The translations under genes were made by a program, and so were the position numbers. This document shows positions 17,866 to 27,028 of a stretch of DNA of 64,000 nucleotides, one piece after another. This DNA comes from Quisquiliibacterium transsilvanicum (lineage in GTDB: Bacteria; Pseudomonadota; Gammaproteobacteria; Burkholderiales; Burkholderiaceae_E), in NCBI RefSeq assembly GCF_014202215.1, contig NZ_JACHGB010000006.1:310001-374000 (forward strand). The letters are read 5' to 3'. The notes beneath the pieces are model-generated. The model saw nothing but the letters and a program-made list of their open reading frames with translations, searched no databases and had not been told where the DNA came from. Positions within the stretch are counted from its first letter, which is position 1, and every line of letters starts with the position of its first letter.

Positions 17866-19143
17866 TCAGAACTTGTTCGGGCCCATGTAGCCGAACAGGA
17901 AGCCCGCGACCTTGCGCATCTGGATCTCCTCGGAGCCCTCGGTGATCCGGTAGCGGCGATGGTGACGGTAGATGTGCTCGAAGGGCTTGTGACGCGAGTA
18001 GCCGATGCCGCCGTGGACCTGCATCGCGCGGTCGGCCGCCTCGCACACCAGGCGGTTGGCCCAGTAGTTGCACATCGACACCTTGTCCGAGAGCTTCTTG
18101 GCGACCTCGGGGTGCGGCATCTGGTCCATTTCCCAGGCGGTCTTGCGGATCAGCAGGCGCAGCATCTCGCACTGCGTGGCCAGCTCGACCAGCGGGAACT
18201 GGATGCCCTGGTTGCGGGCCAGCTCCTCGCCGAAGGGCTTGCGCTCACGGGCGTACTTCACGCTCTCGTTGACGCAGAACTGCGCTGCGCCCAGCGAGCT
18301 GGCAGCCTGGCGGATGCGGTTCTCGTGAACGAAGGACTGCGCCAGCGGCAGGCCGTGGCCTTCCTTGCCGAACATGGTGGTGTCCGGCACCCAGACGCCG
18401 GTGAAGCTCACGCGCGGGTGATCGGTGGGCATGTTGAAGGTCCACATGTACTCCTCGATCTTCACCCCCGGGGTTTCGGTGGGCACCAGGAAGCAGGTGA
18501 TGCCCAGCGCGTCGCCGGCCTTGCCAGAGGTGCGTGCGAACAGCGCGCAATGCGTCGCCGTGTGCATGCCCGTGGTCCACATCTTCTCGCCGTTGATCAG
18601 CCAGCCGGACACGCCGTTGCGGGTCTCGCGGACCGCCTTCGTCTCCATGTGGGTGGCGTCCGAGCCGTGGTTCGGCTCGGTCAGGCCGAAGGTGATGCGG
18701 GTCTCGAAGTTCAGCTGGCCGGTGATGAACTTGTCCTTCTGCTCCTGCGTGCCGAAGTCGCGCAGCATCACGATGATCGGGAAGTTGCCGACCACGGAGT
18801 GCTCGTTCTGCAGGTCGTTGAACAGGCCCAGTCCCTTCGACGCGAGGTGGTCGCGGATCACCGACATCCACAGGTTGCCGATCTCCTGGCCGCCGAATTC
18901 CTTGGGCAGCGGCAGGCGCCAGAAGCCGGCCTTGTCGGCGAGCTTCTTGCACTCGACCAGCAGCGCTTCCCACTCGGGGCGCGGCAGGCCGTCATTGTCG
19001 AAGTCGGTGCGCGCCCACTCCCGGCGATGGTCGAAGAAGCGCTCGTTGTCGTCCTTGGCCTGCAAGGGCCGGATTTCCTGGTCGATGAACCGGTCGAGGT
19101 TCTTCAGGAACTCGGTGAGCTCGGTGGGAAGGTTGAAATCCAT
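17866..19143 (-). CDS. Acyl-CoA dehydrogenase
   Basis: A 425-residue FAD-dependent acyl-CoA dehydrogenase that introduces the 2,3 double bond into acyl-CoA thioesters and passes electrons to ETF. Recognisable blocks are FGLTEPNHGSDAT, WLINGEKMWTTG, HENRIRQAAS, YARERKPFGEELA, VHGGIGYSRHKPFE and YRITEGSEEIQ near the C-terminus. Length and an N-terminal extension resemble the longer ACAD10/11-like or CaiA-like members. Substrate is unknown. The start at 19143 gives MDFNLPTEL, typical of the family. It stands alone, convergent with the LAL regulator. Confidence 0.92.
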   Translation of the reverse strand: MDFNLPTELTEFLKNLDRFIDQEIRPLQAKDDNERFFDHRREWARTDFDNDGLPRPEWEALLVECKKLADKAGFWRLPLPKEFGGQEIGNLWMSVIRDHLASKGLGLFNDLQNEHSVVGNFPIIVMLRDFGTQEQKDKFITGQLNFETRITFGLTEPNHGSDATHMETKAVRETRNGVSGWLINGEKMWTTGMHTATHCALFARTSGKAGDALGITCFLVPTETPGVKIEEYMWTFNMPTDHPRVSFTGVWVPDTTMFGKEGHGLPLAQSFVHENRIRQAASSLGAAQFCVNESVKYARERKPFGEELARNQGIQFPLVELATQCEMLRLLIRKTAWEMDQMPHPEVAKKLSDKVSMCNYWANRLVCEAADRAMQVHGGIGYSRHKPFEHIYRHHRRYRITEGSEEIQMRKVAGFLFGYMGPNKF

Positions 19144-19307
19144 CGGTGTTCGGCTCTCGTTGATGGCGGGATCGAACCGCCAGTGGGTGGAAGGATTGGA
19201 CGGGCATTGTCCGGCAGAGCCCCGCCCCGGTCATCGTCCATAGCGATGATTTTCGACACGTGCCGCGGCGCCGTGAGCCGCGCAGGGTTCGATCCGCTCC
19301 CGGGCGG

Positions 19308-20603
19308 TCAGGCCCAGGCCACCCGGAGCCAGCCGAGCAGCGCGCTGCCCAGCACCACCGCCCAGGGCGGCGCCCGCCACCAGGCCAGCGCGACGAAGGC
19401 GCCCAGCGCCTGCGCGAAATCCCCCGGGCCGCGCACCGCGCCGGTCCAGACAGGGTCGTAGAGCGCCGCCAGCAGCAGGCCGACCACCGCCGCGTTCACC
19501 CCGGCAAGCGCCGCGCGCGCCCCCGGACGGCGGCGCAGCCCTTCCCAGAAAGGCAGCACGCCGAACACCAGCAGGAAGGAGGGCAGGAAGATGCCGATCA
19601 GCGCCACGGCTGCCCCGGCCCAGCCGTGGGCGACAGCCCCCAGGTAGGAGGCAAAGGTGAACAGTGGACCGGGCACCGCCTGGGCGGCGCCGTAGCCGGC
19701 CAGGAAGTCCTCGGCGCCGACCCAGCCCGTCGGCACCACCTCCGCCTGCAGCAGCGGAAGCACCACGTGGCCGCCGCCGAACACCAGCGCGCCGCTGCGG
19801 TAGAAGGCGTCGAGCATCTCGATCGCCCAGCCGGGGCGCGCCGCCGCCAGCAGCGGCAGCCCGAACAGCAGCGCGGCGAACAGCGCGAGCGACGCCAGTG
19901 CCAGCCCGCGGCCCACGCTGACCGGCAGCTCATGGCCGGAATCCTCCGCGGCCGGCTGGCGGAACAGCAGCAGCCCCAGCGCGGCCGCCAGGACGATCAC
20001 GCCAACCTGCGCCATCGGGCCCGGCCAGGCGAGCGTTGCCGCCGCCGCCGCGGCAGCCAGCGTGGCGCGCGGCGCATCCGGGCACAGCGTGCGCCCCATC
20101 GCCCAGACCGCCAGCGCGACCACCGCGACGGCCGCGAGCTCCAGTCCCTGGAGCAGGCCGGGCGCCGGCCCCCCGCCCCAGGCCGCGATGCCCAGCGCGA
20201 ACAGCGCCAGCGCGATCGCCGACGGCAGCGTGAAGCCGGCCCAGGCGGCCAACGCGCCGGGAACTCCGGCTCGCGACAGGCCCAGCGCGATGCCCACCTG
20301 GCTGCTCGCCGGACCGGGCAGGAACTGGCACAGCGCGACCAGGTCAGCGTAGGCCTGCGCGGACAGCCAGCGGCGGCGCTCGACGAAGGCTTCCCGGAAG
20401 TAGCCCAGGTGCGCCACCGGACCGCCGAAGGAGACCAGCCCCAGCCGCAGGAAGGCGAGGAACACCTCGGCGACGCTGCCCCGCGGCGGGGCGCTGGATG
20501 GGCTCGTCGGCGCGGGGGCTGCGTCGGGCATGGCCTGGCTCGAGGTCGGCACGGGAGTCTCGGGCTCGCCCTGGTTCGCTGGCGCAATGGTGGCGTCGGG
20601 CAT
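19308..20603 (-). CDS. chrA: ChrA-type chromate transporter
   Basis: A 431-residue CHR-family membrane protein with two homologous halves of about six helices each. Each half carries a family signature: FGGPVAHLGYFR and QFLPGPASSQ in the first, FGGGHVVLPLL and QAVPGPLFTFASYLG in the second. ChrA exports chromate using the proton gradient. It lies 30 bp downstream of a TetR regulator on the same strand and is probably co-transcribed with it. The start is uncertain: ATG 20603 and ATG 20531 lie in identical 22-bp sequence (see repeat), and the first adds a 24-residue Pro/Ala-rich leader. Confidence 0.9.
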   Translation of the reverse strand: MPDATIAPANQGEPETPVPTSSQAMPDAAPAPTSPSSAPPRGSVAEVFLAFLRLGLVSFGGPVAHLGYFREAFVERRRWLSAQAYADLVALCQFLPGPASSQVGIALGLSRAGVPGALAAWAGFTLPSAIALALFALGIAAWGGGPAPGLLQGLELAAVAVVALAVWAMGRTLCPDAPRATLAAAAAAATLAWPGPMAQVGVIVLAAALGLLLFRQPAAEDSGHELPVSVGRGLALASLALFAALLFGLPLLAAARPGWAIEMLDAFYRSGALVFGGGHVVLPLLQAEVVPTGWVGAEDFLAGYGAAQAVPGPLFTFASYLGAVAHGWAGAAVALIGIFLPSFLLVFGVLPFWEGLRRRPGARAALAGVNAAVVGLLLAALYDPVWTGAVRGPGDFAQALGAFVALAWWRAPPWAVVLGSALLGWLRVAWA

Positions 20604-20614
20604 GGCCTGGCTCG
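20521..20614. repeat. 22-bp direct repeat at the chrA start
   Basis: GCGTCGGGCATGGCCTGGCTCG occurs at 20521..20542 and 20593..20614, offset by 72 bp (24 codons). Each copy includes a possible chrA ATG (complement of CAT), so the translation start region seems to have been duplicated in frame. Confidence 0.85.
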
Positions 20615-20633
20615 GGGTCCGGCGGGCGCCGGC

Positions 20634-21230
20634 CTAGCGGCCGGCGGCCTCGTGATCGGCCACCGGGCCCGCGTGCCCCCTGCGCCGCGCAGCGAGGGTC
20701 TCGATTCCCGCGATCATCAGGTCGATGCTGAACTCGAGGTCGGCCGCGGGCTCGCGGGCCGACACGCCGGCCAGCCCGGTGGCATAGGTGTAGATCGACC
20801 AGGCGAGCCGGGTACGGTCGTCGACCTCGAACCCGGCCTCGGCCAGGCAGGCGTCGATGACGGCGTGGATTTCGCGCTCGCGCGCGGTGGCCTGCGCGCT
20901 GGATAGCAGCGCGCGCACCACCCGCGGATGGCGGCGGGCCAGCGCGTGGAATCGCCTGGCGAGCTGCCGAAGCACGGACTGCCATCCCCCCGCACCGCGG
21001 CGCGGGATCGCCAGTTCCTCCAGCACCGCCTGGAACACGCCCTGCAGCAGCGCCTGCTTGCCCGGGACGTGGTGGTAGATCGACATCGGGTCGACGCCCA
21101 GCGCCGCGGCCAGGCGCCGCATGCTGAGCCCCTCGATGCCGTGCGCGTCGATCAGCGCCAGCGCCGCCTCGTGGATGCGCGCCGGGGTGAGCGGGGCGCG
21201 GGGCGCGGGGATGGGGTCGGGCGGATTCAT
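20634..21230 (-). CDS. TetR-family transcription regulator
   Basis: A 198-residue repressor with an N-terminal helix-turn-helix (MRRLAAALGVDPMSIYHHV) and a ligand-binding C-terminal domain of the TetR_C type. It is upstream of chrA on the same strand and divergent from the P450 gene. The 126-bp shared region carries two inverted repeats (see 21264..21291), so it may control both itself and the P450. It is not obviously a BM3R1-type regulator, which is the usual partner of Bacillus CYP102 genes. The ligand is unknown. Confidence 0.9.
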   Translation of the reverse strand: MNPPDPIPAPRAPLTPARIHEAALALIDAHGIEGLSMRRLAAALGVDPMSIYHHVPGKQALLQGVFQAVLEELAIPRRGAGGWQSVLRQLARRFHALARRHPRVVRALLSSAQATAREREIHAVIDACLAEAGFEVDDRTRLAWSIYTYATGLAGVSAREPAADLEFSIDLMIAGIETLAARRRGHAGPVADHEAAGR

Positions 21231-21263
21231 GTCGGCCAGAATTGTGCCACCGTGGCCTTTGCG

Positions 21264-21291
21264 GGTCGATTGACCACCCCTACACCGTAGG
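21264..21291. promoter_or_regulatory. Candidate TetR operators in the tetR/P450 divergent region
   Basis: Two inverted repeats lie close together: GGTC-gatt-GACC (21264..21275) and CCTAC-acc-GTAGG (21279..21291). They are midway between the divergent tetR and P450 starts, where a TetR dimer would be expected to bind. No binding data are available, and the arms are short. Confidence 0.45.
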
Positions 21292-21356
21292 ATAGATTCC
21301 ATCGCGTCGAGCGCTGCCCGGCCGCTCCCCCAACACCGCACGCCAAGAGCCAATCG

Positions 21357-22790
21357 ATGCAATCGAGCACTTCCGGGGCCACGCCCTCCCTGCACGTCGC
21401 CGCCGAGCCCATCCCCACCCCGCCGCGCCTGCCGGTGCTGGGCAACCTGCTGCAGCTGCCGCGCGGACGGCTCACCCAGCACCTGATGGGCGTGGCGCCG
21501 GACTTCGACGGCATCTTCGAGATCGACTTCGCCGGCTTCCGGGTGCCCTTCGTCACTTCCGCTGCATTGGCCGCCGAACTCTGCGACGAGAAGCGCTTCC
21601 GCAAGATCGTCAAGCCGCCGCTGTCCATCCTGCGCGCGCTGGCCGGCGATGGCCTGTTCACCGCCCACCAGGACGAGCCGAACTGGGGCAAGGCGCACCG
21701 CATCCTGGTGCCGGCCTTCGCGCAGCGGGCGCGGCGCGCCTACTTCGACGCGATGCTCGACGTCGCGGGCCAGCTGGTCGCGAAGTGGGAGGCGAGCGCC
21801 GGCGCGCCGATCGAGGTCTCGGAGGACATGACCCGGCTGACGCTGGACACGATCGCGCTGTGCGGCTTCGGCTACCGCTTCGAGTCCTTCGCCAGCGCGG
21901 AGCTGCATCCCTTCCTGCAGGCGATGGGGCGGGTGCTCGACGAGACCATGGGCCGGCTCACCCGCCACCGGTGGCTGACGCGCGCGCGCTTCATGAGCAA
22001 TCGCCGCTACGACCGCGACATCGCCGAGATGCACGCGCTGGTCGACGAAGTGATCCGCGAGCGCCGCGCGCATCCGGTGCAGTCGCGCGACCTGCTGGGA
22101 CTGATGCTCGAAGCGGTGGACCCGGTGAGCAAGGAAGGGCTGGACGACGCCAACATCCGCTACCAGGTGATCACCTTCCTGATCGCCGGCCACGAGACCA
22201 CCAGCGGCCTGCTGTCCTTCGTGCTGCGCCTGCTGCTCGAGCACCCCGAAGTGCTCGCGCAGGCGCGCGACGAGGTGGACGCGGTGCTGGCCGGCGGGCG
22301 GACTCCGGAGTACGACGACCTGGGCCGCCTCGACGTGATCGACCGCATCCTGAAGGAGACGCTGCGGCTGTGGCCGACCGCGCCCGCCTTCGCGGTGGCG
22401 CCCTTCGAGGACACGCTGCTGGGCGGCCGCTACCCGATCGCGCGCAACCGCCAGGTGACCGTGCTGCTGCCGTCGCTGCATCGCGACCCCAAGGTCTGGA
22501 CGGACCCGGAGCGCTTCGACATCGACCGTTTCCTGCCGGAGAACGAGGCGAAGATCCCGTCGGCGGCCTACAAGCCCTTCGGCAACGGCCAACGCTCCTG
22601 CATCGGACGGCAGTTCGCGATCATGGAGGCCAAGCTCGCGCTGGCGCTGATCCTGCAGAGGCTGGAATTCGAGTGCGCGGACGGCCGGCCGACGGCAGCG
22701 ATCCGCGAAACCCTGACGCTGAAGCCGGACGGCTTCAGGCTGCGGGTGCGCCGCCGCGCGCCCGGCCGGGCGGCGGCGGCGGCGGCCTGA
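21357..22790 (+). CDS. Cytochrome P450 resembling the haem domain of CYP102 (P450 BM3), without reductase
   Basis: A 477-residue P450. It follows Bacillus CYP102A1 across the haem domain: AGDGLFTA then W-x-KAH, DMTRLTLDTIALCGFGYRF, YQVITFLIAGHETTSGLLSF (I-helix, from about residue 265), LKETLRLWPTAPAF, and the haem loop PFGNGQRSCIG with Cys415 as ligand. The phenylalanine of AGDGLF matches BM3 Phe87, which gates the haem pocket. The protein stops just after ETLTLKPDGF, exactly where CYP102 continues into its FMN/FAD reductase, and ends in an alanine run. CYP102 enzymes hydroxylate long-chain fatty acids. Here separate redox partners would be needed, and none is adjacent. ATG at 21357. Confidence 0.9.
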   Translation: MQSSTSGATPSLHVAAEPIPTPPRLPVLGNLLQLPRGRLTQHLMGVAPDFDGIFEIDFAGFRVPFVTSAALAAELCDEKRFRKIVKPPLSILRALAGDGLFTAHQDEPNWGKAHRILVPAFAQRARRAYFDAMLDVAGQLVAKWEASAGAPIEVSEDMTRLTLDTIALCGFGYRFESFASAELHPFLQAMGRVLDETMGRLTRHRWLTRARFMSNRRYDRDIAEMHALVDEVIRERRAHPVQSRDLLGLMLEAVDPVSKEGLDDANIRYQVITFLIAGHETTSGLLSFVLRLLLEHPEVLAQARDEVDAVLAGGRTPEYDDLGRLDVIDRILKETLRLWPTAPAFAVAPFEDTLLGGRYPIARNRQVTVLLPSLHRDPKVWTDPERFDIDRFLPENEAKIPSAAYKPFGNGQRSCIGRQFAIMEAKLALALILQRLEFECADGRPTAAIRETLTLKPDGFRLRVRRRAPGRAAAAAA

Positions 22791-22793
22791 GGC

Positions 22794-23378
22794 TCAGGCC
22801 GGCTTGCCCAGCCCGATGGGGGCCGGCGCGCGCTCGAGGATCTTCTCGAACAGCGCCTGGTACTCCTCGGAGGGCTTGTGCCCGGTGAGAGGATCGCGGT
22901 GCTCCTCGAAGGCCGCGTTGACGGCATCCCAGTCGTCGCCATTGAGCAGACGGTCCGCCAGCGGCAGCACTTCCGTCTCCTCGACCTGCATGTGGTGCGC
23001 GTAGAACTCGATGAAGTGCTCGAGCGCGTCCGAGAAGGCCTTGTGACGGGACTCGCCCATCTGCTCGAACGCCAGCAGCAGGTGCTCGATCTCGCGCACC
23101 GAGGCCTGGCTATGGGAGTGCTCCCTTTCAAGGCGGTCGAGCACCTCGGCCGCCTCCGGCGAGCGCAAGCGCAGGCGGGGGAACAGCGCATTGGTCTCGT
23201 TGGCGTGATGCCGCTTCTCGGGGAACTCGTCGATGTAGAAGAGGATCGCCCGGACCAGCTCGAAATCCTCGGCCTTCGCCTTCTCGCTCAGCCGCGAGCT
23301 GAGGATCCGCAAGGTCTGGAGCATGGCCCCGATGGCCTGGTGCTCGTCGTGAACGATCTTCAACGCCTTGTGCTTCAT
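22794..23378 (-). CDS. Hemerythrin-like (HHE) domain protein
   Basis: A 194-residue four-helix HHE protein with spaced iron-ligand candidates: [32 protein letters not shown] and [15 protein letters not shown], followed by a 40-residue extension. Such proteins bind a non-haem diiron centre and take part in O2, NO or redox handling. The start overlaps the stop of copA (ATGA), so it is translationally coupled to the copper pump. It converges with the P450 gene (3-bp gap). Confidence 0.88.
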   Translation of the reverse strand: MKHKALKIVHDEHQAIGAMLQTLRILSSRLSEKAKAEDFELVRAILFYIDEFPEKRHHANETNALFPRLRLRSPEAAEVLDRLEREHSHSQASVREIEHLLLAFEQMGESRHKAFSDALEHFIEFYAHHMQVEETEVLPLADRLLNGDDWDAVNAAFEEHRDPLTGHKPSEEYQALFEKILERAPAPIGLGKPA

Positions 23379-25756
23379 CGAGTGTCCCCCACCGTGTTCT
23401 CCTTGTCTGTCATCGAGCCTGATTGCCGCGCCCCCGCGCCTGCGGTGCCGCCCGGCTTCCACCTTCTGAGCAGCAGCGCGTTGCTCACGACGCTGACGCT
23501 CGAGAACGCCATCGCTGCGCCCGCCAGCACCGGATCGAGCTTGCCGAACGCGGCAAGCGGGATACCGATCACGTTGTAGACGAACGCCCAGAAGAGATTC
23601 TGGCGGATTTTAGAGTAGGTTCGCTGTGAAATCGCAATCGCATCTTCCACAAGCGAAGGGTCGCCGCGCATCAGGGTGATGCCCGCGGTGTGCATCGCAA
23701 CGTCGGTGCCGGTGGACATGGCGATGCCGACGTCGGCGGCAGCCAGCGCGGGCGCATCGTTGACGCCGTCGCCAACCATCGCGACCACCGCCGGCCGGCC
23801 GCCGTGCGCGCCGACACGCAGCGCAGCCACCGCCTCGGCCTTCTGCTCCGGCAGCACCTGCGCGCGCACCTCGTCGAGGCCCAGTTCCTTCGCCACCGCT
23901 GCTGCAGCGCCGGGGTTGTCGCCAGTGAGCATCACGGTGCGGATGCCGCGCCGGCGCAGCCGCTCGATCGCAAGCCGCGCACCGGGCTTGAGCGCGTCGC
24001 CGAAGGCGAGCAGGCCCGCCGGGGCGGCCTCGCCGTCACCCTGGGCGGCCCGCCAGGCGACAAAGGAGACGGTCCGGCCCTCGGCCTCGAGCACCCGGGC
24101 CGCCTCCTCCAGCGGTCCGACCGCCACGCCTATCTCATCCATCAGGCGCCGGCTGCCCACCCAGGCCTCGACGCCCTGCACCTCGCCACGCACGCCGCGC
24201 CCCGGGATCGCGCGGATCTCGCGCGCCGCCAGCGCCCCGCCCGCCCCGGCCCCCGCGCCTGCCCCCTGCGCCGTGGCCGCGGCCTCCAGCACTGCGCGCG
24301 CCAGCGGATGCTCGCTGCCGGCCTGGATCGCCGCCGCCAGGCGGAGCACGCCGATCTCGTCGATCCCCTGCGCCGGCACCAGCGCCACCAGGGACGGACG
24401 GCCCACGGTCAGCGTGCCGGTCTTGTCGAATGCCACCACCGACACCGCGTGCGCGGTTTCCAGCGCCTGCGCGTCCTTGATCAGGATGCCGTGCTTGGCG
24501 GCCACGCCGGTGCCGGCCATGATCGCGGTGGGCGTCGCCAGGCCGAGCGCGCAGGGGCAGGCGATGACCAGCACTGCCACCGCGTTGAGGATCGCGCGGG
24601 TCCAGTCGCCGCCGCCCAGGCCCCAGCCCAGCAGCGTGACCAGCGCCACCAGCACGACCGCCGGCACGAAGACCTCGCTCACGCGATCGACCAGGCGCTG
24701 GATCGGCGCCTTGTTCGCCTGCGCCTCCTCCACCATGTGGATGATCCGCGCGAGCACCGACTCCGCGCCCACCGCGGTGGTGCGCAGCAGCAGCAGACCG
24801 TCGGCGTTGATCGAACCGCCGGTGACGCGGTCGCCGGGCGACTTCGCCACCGGGTTGCTTTCGCCGGTGATGAAGGATTCGTCGACGTGGGTGCTGCCAT
24901 CGAGCACCTCGCCGTCGACCGGAATCCGCTCGCCGGGCCGCACGACGACCGAGTCGCCGACCATCACCACCGCCACCGGCACGGCCTGCTCGACGCCGTC
25001 GCGCAGCAGCGTCGCGCGGTCCGGGCGCAGCGCCTGCAATGCGCGGATCGCCTCGGTGGTCTTGCGCTTGGCGCGCGCCTCCAGCCACTTGCCGAACATC
25101 ACCAGCGTGATGACGACCGCCGAGGCCTCGAAGTAGTAGTGGGGCGCCATTGCGCTGTGCGCCGCGTGTGCGCTCGGGAATGTCCACTGGAGCAGGTGGT
25201 AGACCGAGAGCCCGTAGGCGGCGGTGGTGCCGATGGCCACCAGCAGGTCCATGTTCCCGGAGCCGGCCCGCAGCGCCTTCCAGCCGGCCGAATAGAAGCG
25301 TGCACCGAGCACGAACTGCACCGGGGTGGCGAGCAGCAGCTGCCACCAGCCGGGCAGCATCGCGTGGATTCCGAAGGGTTGCAGCAGCATCGGCAGCACC
25401 AGCGGCGCCGATAGCAGCGCGGCCACCAGCACCGCGAGGCCGCCGCGTCCGCCCTCCTGCGCTGAGGGCTTCGCATTCTCGTCGCGCAGCGCTGCGCCAT
25501 AACCGGCCTTTTCGACCGCGGCGACCAGCGCGGCCGCATCGACCGTACCGGCGCCAAAGCGCACGGTGGCCACTTCGGTGGCCAGGTTCACCGCGGCGTC
25601 GCTCACGCCGGGCACCTTCTTCAGCGATTTTTCGACCCGGCCCGCGCAGGCCGCGCAGGTCATTCCGGTGATCGACAGGGCGACCGCTTCCAGCGGCGGC
25701 GGAAGCGGCGCGCCGGGCGAGGCATGCGCCTCTTGCCTCAGGGTGGCTGCGCTCAT
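23375..25756 (-). CDS. copA: Copper-exporting P1B-type ATPase
   Basis: A 793-residue P-type ATPase. It has one N-terminal heavy-metal-associated domain (GMTCAAC, Cys34 and Cys37), the CPC motif in the transmembrane ion path ([13 protein letters not shown]), the phosphorylated Asp in DKTGTLTVG, the HP motif in GSEHPLA, and [16 protein letters not shown]. The late helices carry [11 protein letters not shown] and [13 protein letters not shown], typical of Cu+ exporters. A Gly/Ala-rich insertion (GAGAGAGAGG) lies in the nucleotide-binding domain. It pumps Cu+ out of the cytoplasm and is coupled by overlap to a hemerythrin gene. I see no CueR-type regulator nearby. Confidence 0.93.
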   Translation of the reverse strand: MSAATLRQEAHASPGAPLPPPLEAVALSITGMTCAACAGRVEKSLKKVPGVSDAAVNLATEVATVRFGAGTVDAAALVAAVEKAGYGAALRDENAKPSAQEGGRGGLAVLVAALLSAPLVLPMLLQPFGIHAMLPGWWQLLLATPVQFVLGARFYSAGWKALRAGSGNMDLLVAIGTTAAYGLSVYHLLQWTFPSAHAAHSAMAPHYYFEASAVVITLVMFGKWLEARAKRKTTEAIRALQALRPDRATLLRDGVEQAVPVAVVMVGDSVVVRPGERIPVDGEVLDGSTHVDESFITGESNPVAKSPGDRVTGGSINADGLLLLRTTAVGAESVLARIIHMVEEAQANKAPIQRLVDRVSEVFVPAVVLVALVTLLGWGLGGGDWTRAILNAVAVLVIACPCALGLATPTAIMAGTGVAAKHGILIKDAQALETAHAVSVVAFDKTGTLTVGRPSLVALVPAQGIDEIGVLRLAAAIQAGSEHPLARAVLEAAATAQGAGAGAGAGGALAAREIRAIPGRGVRGEVQGVEAWVGSRRLMDEIGVAVGPLEEAARVLEAEGRTVSFVAWRAAQGDGEAAPAGLLAFGDALKPGARLAIERLRRRGIRTVMLTGDNPGAAAAVAKELGLDEVRAQVLPEQKAEAVAALRVGAHGGRPAVVAMVGDGVNDAPALAAADVGIAMSTGTDVAMHTAGITLMRGDPSLVEDAIAISQRTYSKIRQNLFWAFVYNVIGIPLAAFGKLDPVLAGAAMAFSSVSVVSNALLLRRWKPGGTAGAGARQSGSMTDKENTVGDTR

Positions 25757-25861
25757 GGTCGGGGCTTCCTCTGCAGGCTGGTGGCGCCCGACTTTACTCC
25801 CGATGCGCGAAAGCGGCGGAACGGGGCCGCCGCCAGGATCGTCGGCGGCCCCCGCCCGGGA

Positions 25862-26281
25862 TCAGCTGATCGAGAGCTTGCGGCCGCCGGCGGCCGCCTT
25901 CTTGGGCAGCTTCAGCGTGAGGACGCCGTTGTCGAACTTCGCCTCGGACTTGGACTCGTCGATCTCGTTGGCCAGCGAAAAGCTGCGCGCCACCGAGCCG
26001 TAGTAGCGCTCGCTGCGCAGCACGCGCTCGCCTTCCTTCTGCTCGCTCTCGCGCTTGACCTCGCCGCTGATCGACACCCGGTTGCCGTCGATCTCGACGT
26101 GGATGTCCTCCTTGGCGACGCCCGGCAGCTCGGCGCTGACGTTGTACTCGGAGGGGGACTCCTTCACCTCGACCCTGACCTCCAGGGCCTGGCCGGCTGC
26201 GGCCTTGGCAGGGGCCACGAGACCACGGAACAGCTCGGGGAACACTTCGGCGAACGGATCGTAGACGGACAGGCGGCTCAT
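25862..26281 (-). CDS. Hsp20/alpha-crystallin small heat-shock protein
   Basis: A 139-residue small heat-shock protein with a central alpha-crystallin domain: YNVSAELPGVAKEDIHVEI, then RVSISGE, ending FDNGVLTLKLPKK. It holds unfolding proteins in a refoldable state. Two ATGs are close (26287 and 26281); I chose 26281 because the AGGAGAG site is eight bases before it, while it touches the first. The gene stands alone between copA and the nitroreductase. No sigma-32 promoter could be firmly identified. Confidence 0.92.
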   Translation of the reverse strand: MSRLSVYDPFAEVFPELFRGLVAPAKAAAGQALEVRVEVKESPSEYNVSAELPGVAKEDIHVEIDGNRVSISGEVKRESEQKEGERVLRSERYYGSVARSFSLANEIDESKSEAKFDNGVLTLKLPKKAAAGGRKLSIS

Positions 26282-26396
26282 CTTCATCTCTCCTTCAGGA
26301 TTACGGTTGCACGAACCGATGACCTCAATCTTGGAGCGATGGCGCGAGCTTTCAAGAGGGGACGCGCAGGCCGCGGCGCGGGCGCCCCTCCGGGGC

Positions 26397-26987
26397 CTAC
26401 AGGACCTGGCAGATCTCGTCGAACGCGAAGCGGGGGCTGCGCGGGAAGGTCTTCGAGTGGTCGGCCTGGCCGAGGTTGCAGAGGAAGTTCGACCGGAAGC
26501 GGCCGTCCGGAAAGAACTCGGCGTCGACCACGGCATTGTCGAAGCCGGACATCGGCCCGCAGTCCAGGCCGACCGCGCGCGCGGCAAGCATGAAGTAGGC
26601 CGCCTGCAGGGTGCCGTTGCGGAACGCGGTGAGCTCTCGCCCGGCCTTCTTCGCGTCGCCGTCGAACCAGGACTTGGCGGTCTGGTCGTGCGGGAACAGC
26701 TTCGGCAGGTGCTCCTGGAACTGCATGTCGTGCGCGATGATCGCGGTCACCGGCGCCGACATGGTCTTGGCAAGATTGCCGGCCGACAGCGCCGGGCGCA
26801 GGCGCTCCCTGGCGGCGGCGCTGCGCAGGAACACGAAGCGCGCCGGCTGGCAGTTGGCGGAGGTGGGCGCCATCTTCATCAGGTCGAAGGCCTGGCGAAG
26901 CTGGGCGTCGGTGACCGGGGTGTCGAGGAAGGAATTGGCGGTGCGTGCGTTGCGGAAGAGGACGTCGAGCGCCCGGTCATCGATCAT
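26397..26987 (-). CDS. RutE/HadB-like nitroreductase-family reductase (malonic semialdehyde reductase type)
   Basis: A 196-residue FMN-dependent nitroreductase-fold protein, the same length as E. coli RutE. Family features are [31 protein letters not shown] and FLCNLGQAD. RutE-type enzymes reduce malonic semialdehyde to 3-hydroxypropionate. The gene directly upstream on the same strand is an omega-amino-acid aminotransferase of the kind that makes malonic semialdehyde from beta-alanine. The pair therefore suggests removal of this toxic aldehyde. Other rut genes are absent. Confidence 0.85.
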   Translation of the reverse strand: MIDDRALDVLFRNARTANSFLDTPVTDAQLRQAFDLMKMAPTSANCQPARFVFLRSAAARERLRPALSAGNLAKTMSAPVTAIIAHDMQFQEHLPKLFPHDQTAKSWFDGDAKKAGRELTAFRNGTLQAAYFMLAARAVGLDCGPMSGFDNAVVDAEFFPDGRFRSNFLCNLGQADHSKTFPRSPRFAFDEICQVL

Positions 26988-27028
26988 GGAAAAGCTTGCC
27001 TCGTTCAGGGAAACGGATTGGTGGATGT

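Noticed and set aside
24230-24275. A possible frameshift in copA at a Gly/Ala-rich stretch
   Set aside because: The frame and conserved motifs continue on both sides; it is an in-frame low-complexity insertion in the nucleotide-binding domain.
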